A stretch of 47,178 nt of DNA from Actinomycetes bacterium. GTDB taxonomy: Bacteria > Actinomycetota > Acidimicrobiia > Spongiisociales > UBA5794. Every line of letters starts with the position of its first letter. The stretch's first letter is position 1. Shown here piece by piece: positions 26,509 through 36,158 of this stretch. Below the pieces are notes generated by a model. It was not told where the DNA came from and did not search any database. It worked only from the letters and a program-made list of their open reading frames with translations. The stretch is from the NCBI GenBank assembly GCA_024638645.1, contig JAHEJX010000021.1, forward strand, positions 1-47,178, read 5' to 3'. Made by a program: the position numbers and the translations under genes.

Positions 26509-27648
26509 GACGGTGGCCCCAACCTCGTCGGTCAGCAACGGTTTCAGCACCACCATCCGTCCCCGCTCGATAGCTACGACCCCGGCATCGATCAGCCTGC
26601 GGACTCCTGAATCAGTCGACGCCGCCTGCTCTCTGTCGCCCAAGTCGACGCCGCACGTCCTGCGCAGACCCAGGATCAGCCTCTCCACCTCCGGATCGGG
26701 TTCGACTTCGGATCCGGCCTCTGGGCGGTCTCCTCTCTCCGCTGCTGCCAGGTAAGCGTTGATGGCTCGCACGTTGCGGCGTCGCACGCCATCGCGATGA
26801 CCATGAGCTCCGAGGCCGAACCCGAGGTACTCCCCCTGGCCCCATGTGGCCAAGTTGTAGCGGCAAGTGTGCCCGGGACGGGAGTAGTTCGACACTTCGT
26901 ACCGGACGAGATTGGCGTCGCCGGCCCGCAACATCAGGTACTCGTATTTGTCTGCCTGATCGTCGGCATCGGGGGCCGCCGCTCCGTCGCGAACGGATTT
27001 CCACAGCTGGGTTCCCGTCTCGACGGTCAGGGCGTACGCCGAGACATGGTGTGGGAACAGCGCAAGCGTCTGGTCCACGGTGGACCGCCATGACCCGAGG
27101 GATTCGCCGGGTGTTCCGAATATGAGGTCGACTCCGACGGAGAGATCGGGCAGGCACGCCTCCATAGCTGCCACCGCCTCTGCCGCAGTGTGGGAACGAC
27201 CCAGTGCAAGGAGCACTGCGTCGTCGAGGCTTTGAACTCCCAGCGAGATACGGTTGACGCCGGCGGCAACCAGCCCGGCTATCAACTCTTCGCTCACGTC
27301 CTCCGGATTGGCTTCGATGCTCACCTCCGCGCCCGGATCGATCGAAAAGCGGGATCCGATGTGCTCGATGAGTTCGGCGATGGCCTGAGGGCCGATCGCC
27401 GACGGCGTCCCGCCACCAAAATTCAACGCCGCAAGGGGCTCCCACTCCGGCTCCATTTCGATTTCGGTATGCAGGGCGGCCAGATATCGATCGGTCAATG
27501 CGGGAATGTCATCGGCGCCGGCGTCCCCCGGAGCCACAACCGCAAAGTCGCAGTACGGGCAACGCCGCCTGCAGAACGGGATGTGAACATATGCCGAGCG
27601 CCACCCGGCGGCAAGGTCGGCGAGCTCGACGGAGTCCGGCGCGAGCAT
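26491..27648 (-). CDS. hemW: Radical SAM family heme chaperone HemW
   Basis: A 385-residue protein. The cluster motif CRRRCPYCDF (C26, C30, C33) is followed by FGGGTPSAI and GVQSLDD, all HemW/HemN signatures. The fourth position after the third cysteine is F, as in HemW, which transfers heme, rather than the extra cysteine of true coproporphyrinogen oxidase HemN. It shares one base with the lepA stop (TAATG), and the last codons (LSLSA, stop) form half of the CIRCE element. Confidence 0.92.
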   Translation of the reverse strand: MLAPDSVELADLAAGWRSAYVHIPFCRRRCPYCDFAVVAPGDAGADDIPALTDRYLAALHTEIEMEPEWEPLAALNFGGGTPSAIGPQAIAELIEHIGSRFSIDPGAEVSIEANPEDVSEELIAGLVAAGVNRISLGVQSLDDAVLLALGRSHTAAEAVAAMEACLPDLSVGVDLIFGTPGESLGSWRSTVDQTLALFPHHVSAYALTVETGTQLWKSVRDGAAAPDADDQADKYEYLMLRAGDANLVRYEVSNYSRPGHTCRYNLATWGQGEYLGFGLGAHGHRDGVRRRNVRAINAYLAAAERGDRPEAGSEVEPDPEVERLILGLRRTCGVDLGDREQAASTDSGVRRLIDAGVVAIERGRMVVLKPLLTDEVGATVLSLSA

Positions 27649-29450
27649 TATTCGTCGATACGCAGCGCCGAGATGAACGCTTCCTGGGGCACCTCGACCG
27701 CGCCGACCATCTTCATGCGCTTCTTGCCCTCTTTCTGCTTCTCGAGGAGCTTGCGCTTGCGAGTGATGTCACCGCCGTAACACTTGGCGGTCACATCCTT
27801 CCGCTTCGCCTTGATTGTCTCGCGCGCGATGATTCTGCCGCCAATCGCTGCCTGTATAGGAACATCGAACAGCTGCCTCGGGATGAGCTCGCGGAGCCGC
27901 GTCGACATCCGGCGTCCGTACTGAAAGGCCTTGTCCCGATGCACGATGGTCGAAAAGGCGTCGACGGGCATGCTGTTGAGCAGGATGTCGACGCGCACCA
28001 GATCGGATGTCCGATACGGTCCCGGCTCATAGTCGAGCGAGGCGTAACCCTTGGTGCGCGATTTCAACTGATCGAAGAAGTCGAACACGATCTCAGCGAG
28101 CGGAATGTCGTAGTGCATCTCGACACGCGTGGGGCTCAGGTACGTCATCTCGCCCATTTCGCCCCGCTTCTGCTGCACCAGCTCCATGACGGTGCCTACG
28201 TAGCTGGAAGGGGTGATGATCATCACCTTGACGTACGGCTCCGCAATGGACTCGAGCACGGCTCGATCCGGCAAATCCTGCGGTGAGCTGACCCTCTTCA
28301 CAATCCCGTCCGTGGTCCGTGCCTCATACTCAACCGACGGCGCCGTGGTGACCAGATCGAGGTCGTACTCCCGCTCGAGGCGCTCGCGAACGATTTCCAT
28401 GTGGAGCAGACCGAGGAAACCGGCCCTGAACCCAAAACCGAGGGCTCGCGAGGTCTCCGCCCTGTAGACCAGCGAGGAGTCGTTGAGGCGGAGCTTTTCG
28501 AGGGCGTCACGGAGCCGTTCGAAGTCGTCGCCATCTGTCGGAAAGATTCCACTGAACACCATGGGCTTCGGCTCGCTGTATCCGGGGAGCGGCTCGGTCG
28601 CACCATGAGTGGCGAGGGTGACGGTGTCTCCAACTCGGAGGAGATCAATCTCTTTGATCCCGGTGATCAGGTAGCCGACCTCACCGCGATGCAGCTTGGC
28701 CAGCGGCAGCGGATCTGGGTTCTCGATACCAATCTCGTCGGCGGCAGCCACCACGTCGGTCGCCATGAAGCGCACCTGGTCACCCTTGTTCAGAGTGCCG
28801 TCGACCATACGGATGTGACACACCACTCCCCGGTAGGTGTCGTAGTACGAATCGAACACCAGGGCCCGCGGCGGAGCGTCGGAGACGCCTCCGGGAGGAG
28901 GAAGCTTGGCAACGATCATGTCGAGAAGCTCGGGTACGCCGGCACCGGTCTTCGCAGAGACAGCCAGCACTTCGTCCGTTGTGCCGCCCAAAATCCCAAC
29001 CATCTCTTTGGCGACCCGCTCGGGATCCGCAGCCGGGAGATCGATCTTGTTGATGACCGGAATCACTTCGAGCCCGCTCTCGATGGCGAGGTACGCGTTG
29101 GCAAGGGTCTGCGCCTCGATGCCCTGAGATGCGTCAACCAGGAGGAGGGCACCCTCACAAGCTGCCAAGCTGCGCGACACTTCGTAAGAAAAATCGACGT
29201 GGCCGGGCGTATCGATGAGATTGAGGAGGTATTCGTCGCCGCCTTCCGGCTTGTAACGAATCGAAACTGAGTTGGCTTTGATCGTGATGCCGCGCTCCCG
29301 CTCGAGATCCATCGTGTCGAGCCACTGGGCGCGCATGTCACGCTCCTCGACGGCGCCGGTGACCTCGAGCAAACGATCGGCCAACGTCGATTTGCCGTGG
29401 TCGATATGAGCAATGATGCAGAAATTGCGGATACGCGCCGCGTCGGTCAT
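27648..29450 (-). CDS. lepA: Elongation factor 4 (LepA)
   Basis: A 600-residue translational GTPase related to EF-G, implicated in ribosome biogenesis or back-translocation. G1 [15 protein letters not shown]3 DTPGHVDF and G4 [12 protein letters not shown] are intact, and the C-terminal EF4-specific domain ends [26 protein letters not shown]. It is divergent from rpsT and is the first gene of the long leftward cluster. Confidence 0.97.
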   Translation of the reverse strand: MTDAARIRNFCIIAHIDHGKSTLADRLLEVTGAVEERDMRAQWLDTMDLERERGITIKANSVSIRYKPEGGDEYLLNLIDTPGHVDFSYEVSRSLAACEGALLLVDASQGIEAQTLANAYLAIESGLEVIPVINKIDLPAADPERVAKEMVGILGGTTDEVLAVSAKTGAGVPELLDMIVAKLPPPGGVSDAPPRALVFDSYYDTYRGVVCHIRMVDGTLNKGDQVRFMATDVVAAADEIGIENPDPLPLAKLHRGEVGYLITGIKEIDLLRVGDTVTLATHGATEPLPGYSEPKPMVFSGIFPTDGDDFERLRDALEKLRLNDSSLVYRAETSRALGFGFRAGFLGLLHMEIVRERLEREYDLDLVTTAPSVEYEARTTDGIVKRVSSPQDLPDRAVLESIAEPYVKVMIITPSSYVGTVMELVQQKRGEMGEMTYLSPTRVEMHYDIPLAEIVFDFFDQLKSRTKGYASLDYEPGPYRTSDLVRVDILLNSMPVDAFSTIVHRDKAFQYGRRMSTRLRELIPRQLFDVPIQAAIGGRIIARETIKAKRKDVTAKCYGGDITRKRKLLEKQKEGKKRMKMVGAVEVPQEAFISALRIDE

Positions 29451-29504
29451 TGGATTACCAATCGGGGTTTAGGCGGACTTCGATGCACTCGGCAGCGGCT
29501 AGCA

Positions 29505-29534
29505 TTGTACGGTCGTTGCGGTCGGTGCTATATT
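29505..29534 (+). promoter_or_regulatory. Predicted promoter of rpsT-greA
   Basis: TTGTAC at 29505-29510 and TATATT at 29529-29534 with an 18-bp spacer. Transcription would start near 29541, leaving about 29 nt of leader with AGAGG before ATG 29570. Confidence 0.6.
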
Positions 29535-29569
29535 TCCGCCCGCTCCACCACACCTCAGAGGTTTTTGGC

Positions 29570-29836
29570 ATGGCCAATATTGCATCACAAGTAAAGCGCA
29601 ACCGGCAGAACAAGGTTCGCAATGAGCGGAACCGGGCAGCACGCTCGGAGCTCAGGACGCGAATCCGCAACGTTGCCGAAGCGGCGGAGGCCGGCGACCG
29701 AGCGGCTGCTGAGACGGCACTGCGCGCCGCGCAGAAGCACATCGACAAGGCTGTGTCCAAAGGCCTGATCCACAAGAACACCGCGGCGCGGCGCAAGGCC
29801 CGCCTCGAGAAGCAGGTCAGCAGCCTCCGCGGTTAG
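29570..29836 (+). CDS. rpsT: Small ribosomal subunit protein bS20
   Basis: An 88-residue basic protein. MANIASQVKRNRQNKVRNERN and the later HKNTAARRKARLEKQV are typical of bS20, which binds 16S rRNA. The frame is open upstream, but ATG 29570 with AGAGG eight bases before it is the family start. greA follows after 24 nt. Confidence 0.96.
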   Translation: MANIASQVKRNRQNKVRNERNRAARSELRTRIRNVAEAAEAGDRAAAETALRAAQKHIDKAVSKGLIHKNTAARRKARLEKQVSSLRG

Positions 29837-29860
29837 CTGTCGCTCTCTTTAGGAATAGCA

Positions 29861-30340
29861 ATGACTGAAGACACCAAGACCTGGCTGACCCCTGCCGCGC
29901 ACCAGAAGCTCGTCGAGGAACTCGAGTACCTGACGACCGAGGGCCGCAACGAGGTGACCAAACGGATTGCTGAAGCCCGCGATCATGGTGACCTGCGGGA
30001 GAACGCCGAATACGACACCGCCAAGAACGACCAGGGCCTCATGGAAGCCCGCATTCGCCAGATCAAGGCCACTCTCGACAACGCAGAGATCCGTGAGGCT
30101 GCGAACGACGGCACGGTCGATGTCGGCTCTGTGGTGACTTGCGTCGATGAAGACGGCGACGAGATGGAGTTCTTCGTGGCGCCTCCGGAGAACAAGGTTG
30201 CCGGCATGCTGCTGGCCTCTCCGTCCAGCCCGCTCGGCGGAGCCCTCATGGGCGCCAAGCCCGGGGACAAGGTGAGCTACGAAGCCCCCGGCGGCAAGTT
30301 CACCTACGAGGTCAAGGCGATCCGTCCCTACGAGGGGTAA
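29861..30340 (+). CDS. greA: Transcription elongation factor GreA
   Basis: A 159-residue factor that promotes transcript cleavage in backtracked RNA polymerase. The N-terminal coiled coil carries the acidic tip in HGDLRENAEYDTAK, and the C-terminal domain ends SSPLGGALMGAKPGDKVSYEAPGG. A TAGGAA ribosome site precedes ATG 29861. It probably shares the rpsT promoter. A heptamer inverted repeat follows the stop. Confidence 0.95.
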   Translation: MTEDTKTWLTPAAHQKLVEELEYLTTEGRNEVTKRIAEARDHGDLRENAEYDTAKNDQGLMEARIRQIKATLDNAEIREAANDGTVDVGSVVTCVDEDGDEMEFFVAPPENKVAGMLLASPSSPLGGALMGAKPGDKVSYEAPGGKFTYEVKAIRPYEG

Positions 30341-30359
30341 GGCTGGTGTCTGAGCTCGC

Positions 30360-30405
30360 ATCTCGTATCTGGCGCGAGCTACTAGATACGAGATACCAGA
30401 TACTC
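30360..30405 (+). repeat. GATAC heptamers arranged as an 11-bp inverted repeat after greA
   Basis: ATCTCGTATCT (30360-30370) is the exact complement of AGATACGAGAT (30384-30394) across a 13-nt loop. The right arm continues as tandem heptamers GATACGA, GATACCA, GATACTC (30385-30405). There is no T-run, but the structure could act as the 3' end of the greA transcript. Confidence 0.8.
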
Positions 30406-30413
30406 TCCCCTTC

Positions 30414-30866
30414 ATGCGTTACGCATTCCTGCTCAATAGCGTCCGCAAAGTTCTAGGTGAAGACGTCGCGGTTCATGACGCGGTCTACATGTGGACTCGG
30501 CACAGGTGGGTGTGGCCGTTCGGAATCGCGGTGTTCGCAGGAGCCGTGCTCGTGGCGCCCTTGGCCGGCGTTGAAGACTGGCCCACCCGCGCGGTGCTGG
30601 CGGCAGCAATCATGGCCGTTGCCGTGATGGCATCTACCGATTACAGGGTGCTCGCAAGCGTTGACAACGGGCTCGCCCTCCTCGAGGCGAGCAAGATCCG
30701 ACAGGTCGCAACCGAGCTCAAAGAACATCTTCCGCCGGAAACGGAGCTCAAGCCCGCCGGTGGTTCCGTTTTGGCATCCGATTGGCGGGTTGGCGCGATC
30801 CGCTACACCGTTCCAAGAAGTTCAGAAACCGCAATGAGCCGCATTGCCGCCGACCGTCCAGCCTGA
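30414..30866 (+). CDS. Small membrane protein of unknown function
   Basis: A 150-residue protein with two hydrophobic segments (about 36-52 and 58-74, WPFGIAVFAGAVLVAPLAG; RAVLAAAIMAVAVMA) between a polar N-terminus and an 80-residue cytoplasmic tail. The tail (YRVLASVDNGLALLEASKIRQ) has a strand-turn-helix look like bacterial PH domains, but I do not recognise the family. ATG 30414 lacks a strong ribosome site. A perfect palindrome follows, shared with the convergent TRAP operon. Confidence 0.65.
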   Translation: MRYAFLLNSVRKVLGEDVAVHDAVYMWTRHRWVWPFGIAVFAGAVLVAPLAGVEDWPTRAVLAAAIMAVAVMASTDYRVLASVDNGLALLEASKIRQVATELKEHLPPETELKPAGGSVLASDWRVGAIRYTVPRSSETAMSRIAADRPA

Positions 30867-30887
30867 TCTAACCAACTGAACGCGCCC

Positions 30888-30913
30888 GTGGGCGGGTCCG
30901 CGGACCCGCCCAC
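30888..30913. terminator. Bidirectional terminator-like palindrome
   Basis: GTGGGCGGGTCCG followed by CGGACCCGCCCAC is a perfect 26-bp palindrome between two convergent genes, followed by GTTATTG. It probably serves both the small membrane gene and dctP. Confidence 0.75.
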
Positions 30914-30938
30914 GTTATTGATCGACGGGCGGCCTCGA

Positions 30939-32162
30939 CTAGAGGTCGAACGCCCTAAGCATCGAAGACTCGGCCAGTGAGTGCCATTCCTGGACCTTGT
31001 CGCGGAACTCGCGCCACGGCCCGAGGATCTCGCCGAAACGGGGATTCGCCGCCGCTTCCTTGTCGAGCTCGCCCTCGAAATCCGTCTTGAACGCGCTGAG
31101 CACGTCCTCGGGGAACTCTCGAATCTCGGCGACTGCCCTGACCTGCGCCAACGCGTCCGAGTTCAGAGCGTCGTAGTTAGCCATCGTCCCGATGTTGGCG
31201 GCCTTTGCCGCGTTCTCGACGGCTGCCTGGTATTCCTCTGGCAGTTCGTTCCACAAAGACAGCGGCATCTGCACCTCGAGGGACGATCCTGGCTCCCACC
31301 AACCGGGGTGGTAGTTGTACAACTCGTCGGTTCCCAACTCTGCGAGACCCAGAATGACGTCGTCATACGGGCCGACCCACTCAGCAGCGTCAATCGCACC
31401 CGTCTCGATCGAAGTCACGATTTCGCCACCAGCCACGGTCACTTGCTCGGCGCCGAGGTTGTTGAATGTGCGGCCAGCCATTCCAGGAATCCTCATCTTC
31501 AGACCCTGGAGGTCGGCCACCGAGTTGATCTCCTTGGTGAACCATCCGCCCATCTGAACGCCGGTGTTACCCGCCGGGAACTGGATCAGCCCGAACTCGG
31601 ACGCGTAAAACTCGCGCATCATCTCGAGACCGCCGCCCGCATACAGCCACGCATTCTGCTGACGCGAAGTCAGACCGAATGGCACAGCAGTGCCGAACTG
31701 CGTCGCCGAGTTGATACCCACGTAGTAGTACGACGCGGTATGACCGGCCTCGGCTCCACCGTCGCGGACAGTCGGCAAGACCTCCAACCCGCCGACGAGC
31801 TCCCCGGCCACACGTGGTGTGATCGTAAACTTGCCGCCGGTCATCTTGGCCAGCTCATCCGCGAAGATCTGAGCGCCGGCGCCGATGGTGCCGATCAGCG
31901 ATCCTGGCCAGCTCGTCGGCATCTGCCAGTTGAACTCAGGCAGATCGGACTGCGACAGAATGGCTTCAGTGATTCCGGTCGTGTCATCGGTGACGGTCGT
32001 TGTAGCGTCACCGTCGCCGGTATCGCAGGCGGCAAGGATGGACCCCATTGCGGCAAAACCCGCTACACCAGCGCCAACTTTGATGAAGTCGCGCCGACTC
32101 ACCGATGAGTCGGCCAGTTCGCCTTCGGTTCCATGTTCCTCGGTCAATCGGTTGTCGTTCAT
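30939..32162 (-). CDS. dctP: TRAP transporter substrate-binding lipoprotein (DctP, TakP-like)
   Basis: From ATG 32162, with GAGGAGG upstream, it is 407 residues. Residues 20-46 join a twin-arginine motif (SRRDFIKVG) to a lipobox (ILAAC, C46), so this looks like a Tat-exported lipoprotein. The mature part has the TRAP solute-binding pattern: PRVAGELVGGLEVLPTVRDG, GLKMRIPGMAGRTFNNLG, EWVGPYDD and YHPGWWEPG. The last two resemble TakP, which binds 2-oxo acids. The substrate here is unproven. It is the last gene of the operon, 72 nt after dctM, with its own ribosome site. Confidence 0.9.
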   Translation of the reverse strand: MNDNRLTEEHGTEGELADSSVSRRDFIKVGAGVAGFAAMGSILAACDTGDGDATTTVTDDTTGITEAILSQSDLPEFNWQMPTSWPGSLIGTIGAGAQIFADELAKMTGGKFTITPRVAGELVGGLEVLPTVRDGGAEAGHTASYYYVGINSATQFGTAVPFGLTSRQQNAWLYAGGGLEMMREFYASEFGLIQFPAGNTGVQMGGWFTKEINSVADLQGLKMRIPGMAGRTFNNLGAEQVTVAGGEIVTSIETGAIDAAEWVGPYDDVILGLAELGTDELYNYHPGWWEPGSSLEVQMPLSLWNELPEEYQAAVENAAKAANIGTMANYDALNSDALAQVRAVAEIREFPEDVLSAFKTDFEGELDKEAAANPRFGEILGPWREFRDKVQEWHSLAESSMLRAFDL

Positions 32163-32234
32163 TGCGCTCCTCCTCACAGGAAAACAAGGCCGTCGAGCGT
32201 CAAGCGCTTGGGACTGTTTTACCACCTAATTCGG

Positions 32235-33641
32235 CTATCCGCTTGGCACAAACAGGTTGAATGAAGCCTCCACAATTTCGGGGAATAGTCCAAGTATCAC
32301 CAAAGCGACCCCCTGCAGCGCCATGAATGGCAGTGCACCTTTGTGTATATCTGCCGTCTTGACCTCTGGAGGAGCAACGCTCTGGAGATAGAACAACGAA
32401 AACCCCACTGGCGGCGAGATGAACGCAATGTTCAAGTTGACCGCCATCAATACGGTGAACCAGATCTTCTCCTGAACGGTAAACCCGAGTGCGTCCATGG
32501 CCGGTAGGAATATCGGGACGACGATGAACGTGATCTCCAAGAACTCGAGGTTTATCCCGAGCAGGAACACCGCAATCATCGCGACGATCACAAATCCCGT
32601 CTTGCCGCCGCCAATACTCGCAAGGAAGTCGGCAGTCGCATCCGACCCGCCCAGCTGAAGAAACATCAGAGAGAAGAACGAAGAGGCGAACAGCAACGTC
32701 ATGACGAGGATGCTGATGTTCGCAGTGGACCGAGCTGCCTCGCGCAAGGCTTTTGGGGTGAGACGCCAACGCGGCGTCACATGGCTCGCCCCCCGCCGTT
32801 CCAGCATCTTGTCGAACTGATACGCCAGCACCGCAAGGATCAACGCTCCGAAGACTCCGACTGCTCCGGATTCCGACGGCGTTGCAATACCTTGGAATAT
32901 CGCCGTCAGCACTCCGATGATGAGGACAAGAATCGGCACAACGGAGAAAAGGATTTCGAGAGCCAGAAGCCTCCCTGACAGGGTGCGTTCCTCTGCTGCC
33001 ATTGCAGGGCCGACGCCCGGCCTGGCGTAAGAGATGCCCACGGCGTAGGCCGCGTACAGGAAGCTCAACATCAGCCCAGGGAGTAGTGCGCCGGCAAACA
33101 GCCCCAGGATCCCGACCTCCATCTGGGAAGCGAGAAGAATCAGCACAAGACTCGGGGGTAACAACTGGGCAAGCGTCCCGGACGCGATAATCACCCCGGT
33201 CGCAAGCTTGTGGTCATAACCGAGCCGCACCATTGTCGGCAGCGAAAGCAGACCCATGACGATGACCGTCGCCGCGACCACACCGGTGGCCGCAGCAAGC
33301 AGAGTCCCGACCAAGACAACGGCTGCCGCGACTCCGCCCTTGATCGGGCCAAGCAGCATTCCGATCGCGTTGAGCAGTCGCTCGGCAAGGCCGGACCGTT
33401 CGAGGATTGCTCCCATCAAGACGAAGAACGGGACCGCCAGAAGCGTCGAGTCTGACACGGCACCGAACCATCTCCCAGGAAGCACGTTCAGCGATCCCGG
33501 ATCGAAGGTGTTGGTCAAGTCACCAATGAACGAAAACAGCAGCGCGGTTGATGCGAACGAGAACGCAACGTTGTAGCCGATCAAGATCAAGCCAATGAAG
33601 ATGGCGAACATGATTAGGGATAGCGCAACACCGAGATCCAT
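32235..33641 (-). CDS. dctM: TRAP transporter large permease (DctM)
   Basis: From ATG 33641 (MDLGVALSLIMF) it is 468 residues with about 12 membrane segments. Family features include VPFFVLMGAILERSGLAERLL, TGVIIASGTLAQLLPPS and NLEFLEITFIVVPIFLPAM. It couples sodium-driven import to the binding protein. The start lies 4 nt after the dctQ stop. The frame is open to 33683, but that extension is antisense-like and overlaps dctQ. Confidence 0.93.
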   Translation of the reverse strand: MDLGVALSLIMFAIFIGLILIGYNVAFSFASTALLFSFIGDLTNTFDPGSLNVLPGRWFGAVSDSTLLAVPFFVLMGAILERSGLAERLLNAIGMLLGPIKGGVAAAVVLVGTLLAAATGVVAATVIVMGLLSLPTMVRLGYDHKLATGVIIASGTLAQLLPPSLVLILLASQMEVGILGLFAGALLPGLMLSFLYAAYAVGISYARPGVGPAMAAEERTLSGRLLALEILFSVVPILVLIIGVLTAIFQGIATPSESGAVGVFGALILAVLAYQFDKMLERRGASHVTPRWRLTPKALREAARSTANISILVMTLLFASSFFSLMFLQLGGSDATADFLASIGGGKTGFVIVAMIAVFLLGINLEFLEITFIVVPIFLPAMDALGFTVQEKIWFTVLMAVNLNIAFISPPVGFSLFYLQSVAPPEVKTADIHKGALPFMALQGVALVILGLFPEIVEASFNLFVPSG

Positions 33642-33645
33642 TGAG

Positions 33646-34365
33646 CTACTCCACGCGCAGGGGCGCTTCGTGGGCTGCGACACCGGCCAGATCGTCCCGA
33701 CCTACCAAGACGAGGATCTGTTTGACGATCTCAGCGACTATCTGGGCTGCCATGAGGATGAACCCTATGAGAATCAACAGCTTGATCGGTCCGCGCGGCA
33801 GGCCACCTGCGTCGGCTGACTGCTCCCAGATTTCCCACACTTTCCATGTCGACCAGGTCCCATCGAAGGAGCGGCCCATCCCAGACAACGCCCAACCCCA
33901 GAGCACCTGGATTGCCATTACGAGGAACGGTAGGAACAGAAATGTGTGCACCACCAGGTCGATGATGGCTTTGCGCCGCTTCGGGAAGTCCGCCCACCAG
34001 AAGTCGATGCGCGGATTAACGCCTTCTCGCACTCCATAATTGAGACCGAGCAGAAACAGGGCCCCGAACACCATCCATTGCAAGTCGAAGATCTCGCCAA
34101 CAATGATGTCTCGTTCGATGAACCGGGCGACATATCGGGTGACAACATTGAAGAATCCCAACACGAAGACAACCCACACCAGAATCCAAGAGATCTTTCC
34201 GGTAAACGTGGTGACGGCTTCAATCGCTACGCGGAGCCGATAGAGCAGCCCTTGGATTCCGCCCGGAATATCGAGGGGTCCGCCCTCTTCTTTGGCAGCA
34301 GTGAGGTCTTCGAGCAGCTCTTCCGCGACCGATGTCAAGTCGCCGGATTTGCCCGGTTCGCTCAC
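33646..34365 (-). CDS. dctQ: TRAP transporter small permease (DctQ)
   Basis: From GTG 34365 with GGGAGAGG about 4 nt upstream it is 239 residues; the frame opens at 34404 but without such a site. After about 60 polar residues come four membrane segments (near 62-80, 98-114, 138-156 and 195-215) with LQWMVFGALFLLGLNYGVREG and HPR-like NPRIDFWWA between them, typical of DctQ. The order dctQ-dctM-dctP and the short spacing support one operon. Confidence 0.9.
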   Translation of the reverse strand: MSEPGKSGDLTSVAEELLEDLTAAKEEGGPLDIPGGIQGLLYRLRVAIEAVTTFTGKISWILVWVVFVLGFFNVVTRYVARFIERDIIVGEIFDLQWMVFGALFLLGLNYGVREGVNPRIDFWWADFPKRRKAIIDLVVHTFLFLPFLVMAIQVLWGWALSGMGRSFDGTWSTWKVWEIWEQSADAGGLPRGPIKLLILIGFILMAAQIVAEIVKQILVLVGRDDLAGVAAHEAPLRVE

Positions 34366-34389
34366 TCGACCTCTCCCAGCCTCGACTCG

Positions 34390-34410
34390 GGTAACTTGAC
34401 GCACGTTACC
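34390..34410. promoter_or_regulatory. Inverted repeat, candidate operator between dctQ and the protease
   Basis: GGTAAC-TTGACGCAC-GTTACC is a perfect 6-bp inverted repeat with a 9-bp spacer, in the 84-bp divergent region and 25 nt upstream of the dctQ start. No regulator gene adjoins the operon, so its binder is unknown. Confidence 0.45.
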
Positions 34411-34449
34411 GCAATCGGTTCTGCGGCCGCATGTGGACAGGGAGGGCTC

Positions 34450-35157
34450 ATGCGAGCCAAGAAATCCTTCACGATTCTCGTCACGTTGACAGCTGTGATC
34501 CTCGGATCATGCTCAGCCGCTACGCCGGCAATAGGCGATTCCGCAGACGTGACCCCCCAACAACGTGCGGTTCGTCTCACGACCGAAGGCTGCGGGTGGG
34601 CTCCTAGCCGCACCGGATCAGGGCTCGTCTACGAGGAGGGCATGGTCGTGACGGCTGCGCACTTGGTGGCGCGCGCTGATTCCGTCGCAGTGACCGTCGC
34701 CGCGATGGATCCGATCGAAGCTGCCATTTCCGCAGTCGACTTCAAACGGGACTTGGCGCTACTGCGGATCCCAGTGACAGGTTTCCGGCGAGTTGACGTC
34801 GCTCCGATATCCCCAGACGGCGCATCATCGGGAGTCATCGTGGATGGGGCAACGTCGGGGACGGTGCCTTTCACCCTCGAGCGCCCAGCCCGGATCAGCA
34901 TCGAGGAAGTGTTGGGTAATGAGCGTCATGAGCGACTCGGTTATGAGTTGCGCGCAGCAACCACAGGTGGCGACTCAGGTGCCGGCGTTTACGACGATCA
35001 GAACAGGCTGCTCGGGATCGTCTTCGCTACCAGCGACGGCGAAACGACGACGTGGGCCACAGCCAGCAGTGAAATCACCTCATTCATCAATGACGTTGGC
35101 GCCGGCACCGCCGATCTGACATGCGATCCAGAACGGTCACGCCTCGACTCGCCCTGA
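34450..35157 (+). CDS. Trypsin-like serine protease lipoprotein
   Basis: From ATG 34450, with GGGAGG upstream, it is 235 residues. A signal peptide ends in LGSC (lipidation at C21). The chymotrypsin-fold triad is intact: H71 in VTAAHLV, D101 in FKRDLALLR and S176 in GGDSGAGV. No PDZ domain is present. It probably cleaves proteins outside the cytoplasmic membrane. It is divergent from the TRAP operon and converges on holA with 8 bp between stops. Confidence 0.88.
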   Translation: MRAKKSFTILVTLTAVILGSCSAATPAIGDSADVTPQQRAVRLTTEGCGWAPSRTGSGLVYEEGMVVTAAHLVARADSVAVTVAAMDPIEAAISAVDFKRDLALLRIPVTGFRRVDVAPISPDGASSGVIVDGATSGTVPFTLERPARISIEEVLGNERHERLGYELRAATTGGDSGAGVYDDQNRLLGIVFATSDGETTTWATASSEITSFINDVGAGTADLTCDPERSRLDSP

Positions 35158-35165
35158 ACCAATCG

Positions 35166-36158
35166 TCAGCGCCGCGATCCGCCGTACCAGCGACACAAGG
35201 CAACCGTGAGCCGTTCCAGCATCACTCGATGGGTGGCCTCGGGCTGGGTCTTCAACGCAATGTCGGCTCTGGCGAGGGCGTCCACGGCACGCCGCAGATC
35301 CTCACCCTTGGTGCGGTTCTTGGCTTTCCATACCTTCTCCAGGGCGTATCCGGGACGTCCTCCGTCCGCGGCCACAAAGGCCTCGTAGTCGATGGCAGCG
35401 GCCGCCAAAGCGCGGCGCCGCAGATCGTTGTTGAGATACGCGAGCAGGACCAACGGATGATCGTGATGGAGGAAGTCTTCGAGGCGACGCAAGGCATCGC
35501 CCACGTTGCCGCGAGAAACCGCGTCACCGTACATCCACACGGGTTCGTCGGGTCGGTTCTTGAAGCGTTCGCCGACCTCTCGAGCCGTCACCATGTCGTG
35601 GTCCACGGCAAGCTGATCGAGCGCCCGCCCCAGCGAGCCGACGTCAGTCCCGAAGACCTTGATGAGGGCGTCGGCAGCGCCCTCGTCGAGCCGCAGATGC
35701 CGCTCCTTTGCGGCGGCGGTGAGCCACTCCCCTGCCGAGCGCTCGGTGAGCCGCTTGATCGTGATCTGCTCAGCCTTTGCCTTCAGCGTCTTCGCCAATG
35801 GCGCCGGCACCGTTCCGGACGCCACAAACACGGCAGCGACTGCCGACTCATCTGCGATGGCCAACACCTCTGCGATGACTTCTGCCTCGGCCTTCAGTAG
35901 CGACTGGGCATCGACCACGAGCACTCCAATGCGATCGCCGAACAATGACCCGCTCTGCAGTGCAGGGATGAGGGCCTGCACGGGCAGCCTGATACCGGCG
36001 TCCGATGCCTCCTCCCCTGAGCCTTTCCCGGGCACGTCGATACGAGTCACGTCGTCGACTTCGAGCTGCTCGAGGGCAGCGGCAGCCCGCTCCATCATCA
36101 CCTCGCGCTCACCGGGCCCGGCATCACGCGGAGCACTGATCAGGACGAAGGACTTCAT
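35166..36158 (-). CDS. holA: DNA polymerase III subunit delta
   Basis: A 330-residue clamp-loader delta subunit that opens the sliding clamp. Sequence is diverged, as usual for this family, but the pattern fits: SLFGDRIGVLVVDAQSL after the N-terminal beta-alpha region, LVFVASG-like core, then VDHDMVTAREV and HPLVLLAYLNNDLRR in the C-terminal helical domain. The position near comEA-comEC supports the call. It is divergent from cfa. Confidence 0.9.
   Translation of the reverse strand: MKSFVLISAPRDAGPGEREVMMERAAAALEQLEVDDVTRIDVPGKGSGEEASDAGIRLPVQALIPALQSGSLFGDRIGVLVVDAQSLLKAEAEVIAEVLAIADESAVAAVFVASGTVPAPLAKTLKAKAEQITIKRLTERSAGEWLTAAAKERHLRLDEGAADALIKVFGTDVGSLGRALDQLAVDHDMVTAREVGERFKNRPDEPVWMYGDAVSRGNVGDALRRLEDFLHHDHPLVLLAYLNNDLRRRALAAAAIDYEAFVAADGGRPGYALEKVWKAKNRTKGEDLRRAVDALARADIALKTQPEATHRVMLERLTVALCRWYGGSRR

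Noticed and set aside
30981..32108. 375-codon plus-strand frame opposite dctP
   Set aside because: Antisense of a well-supported gene, with no recognisable features.
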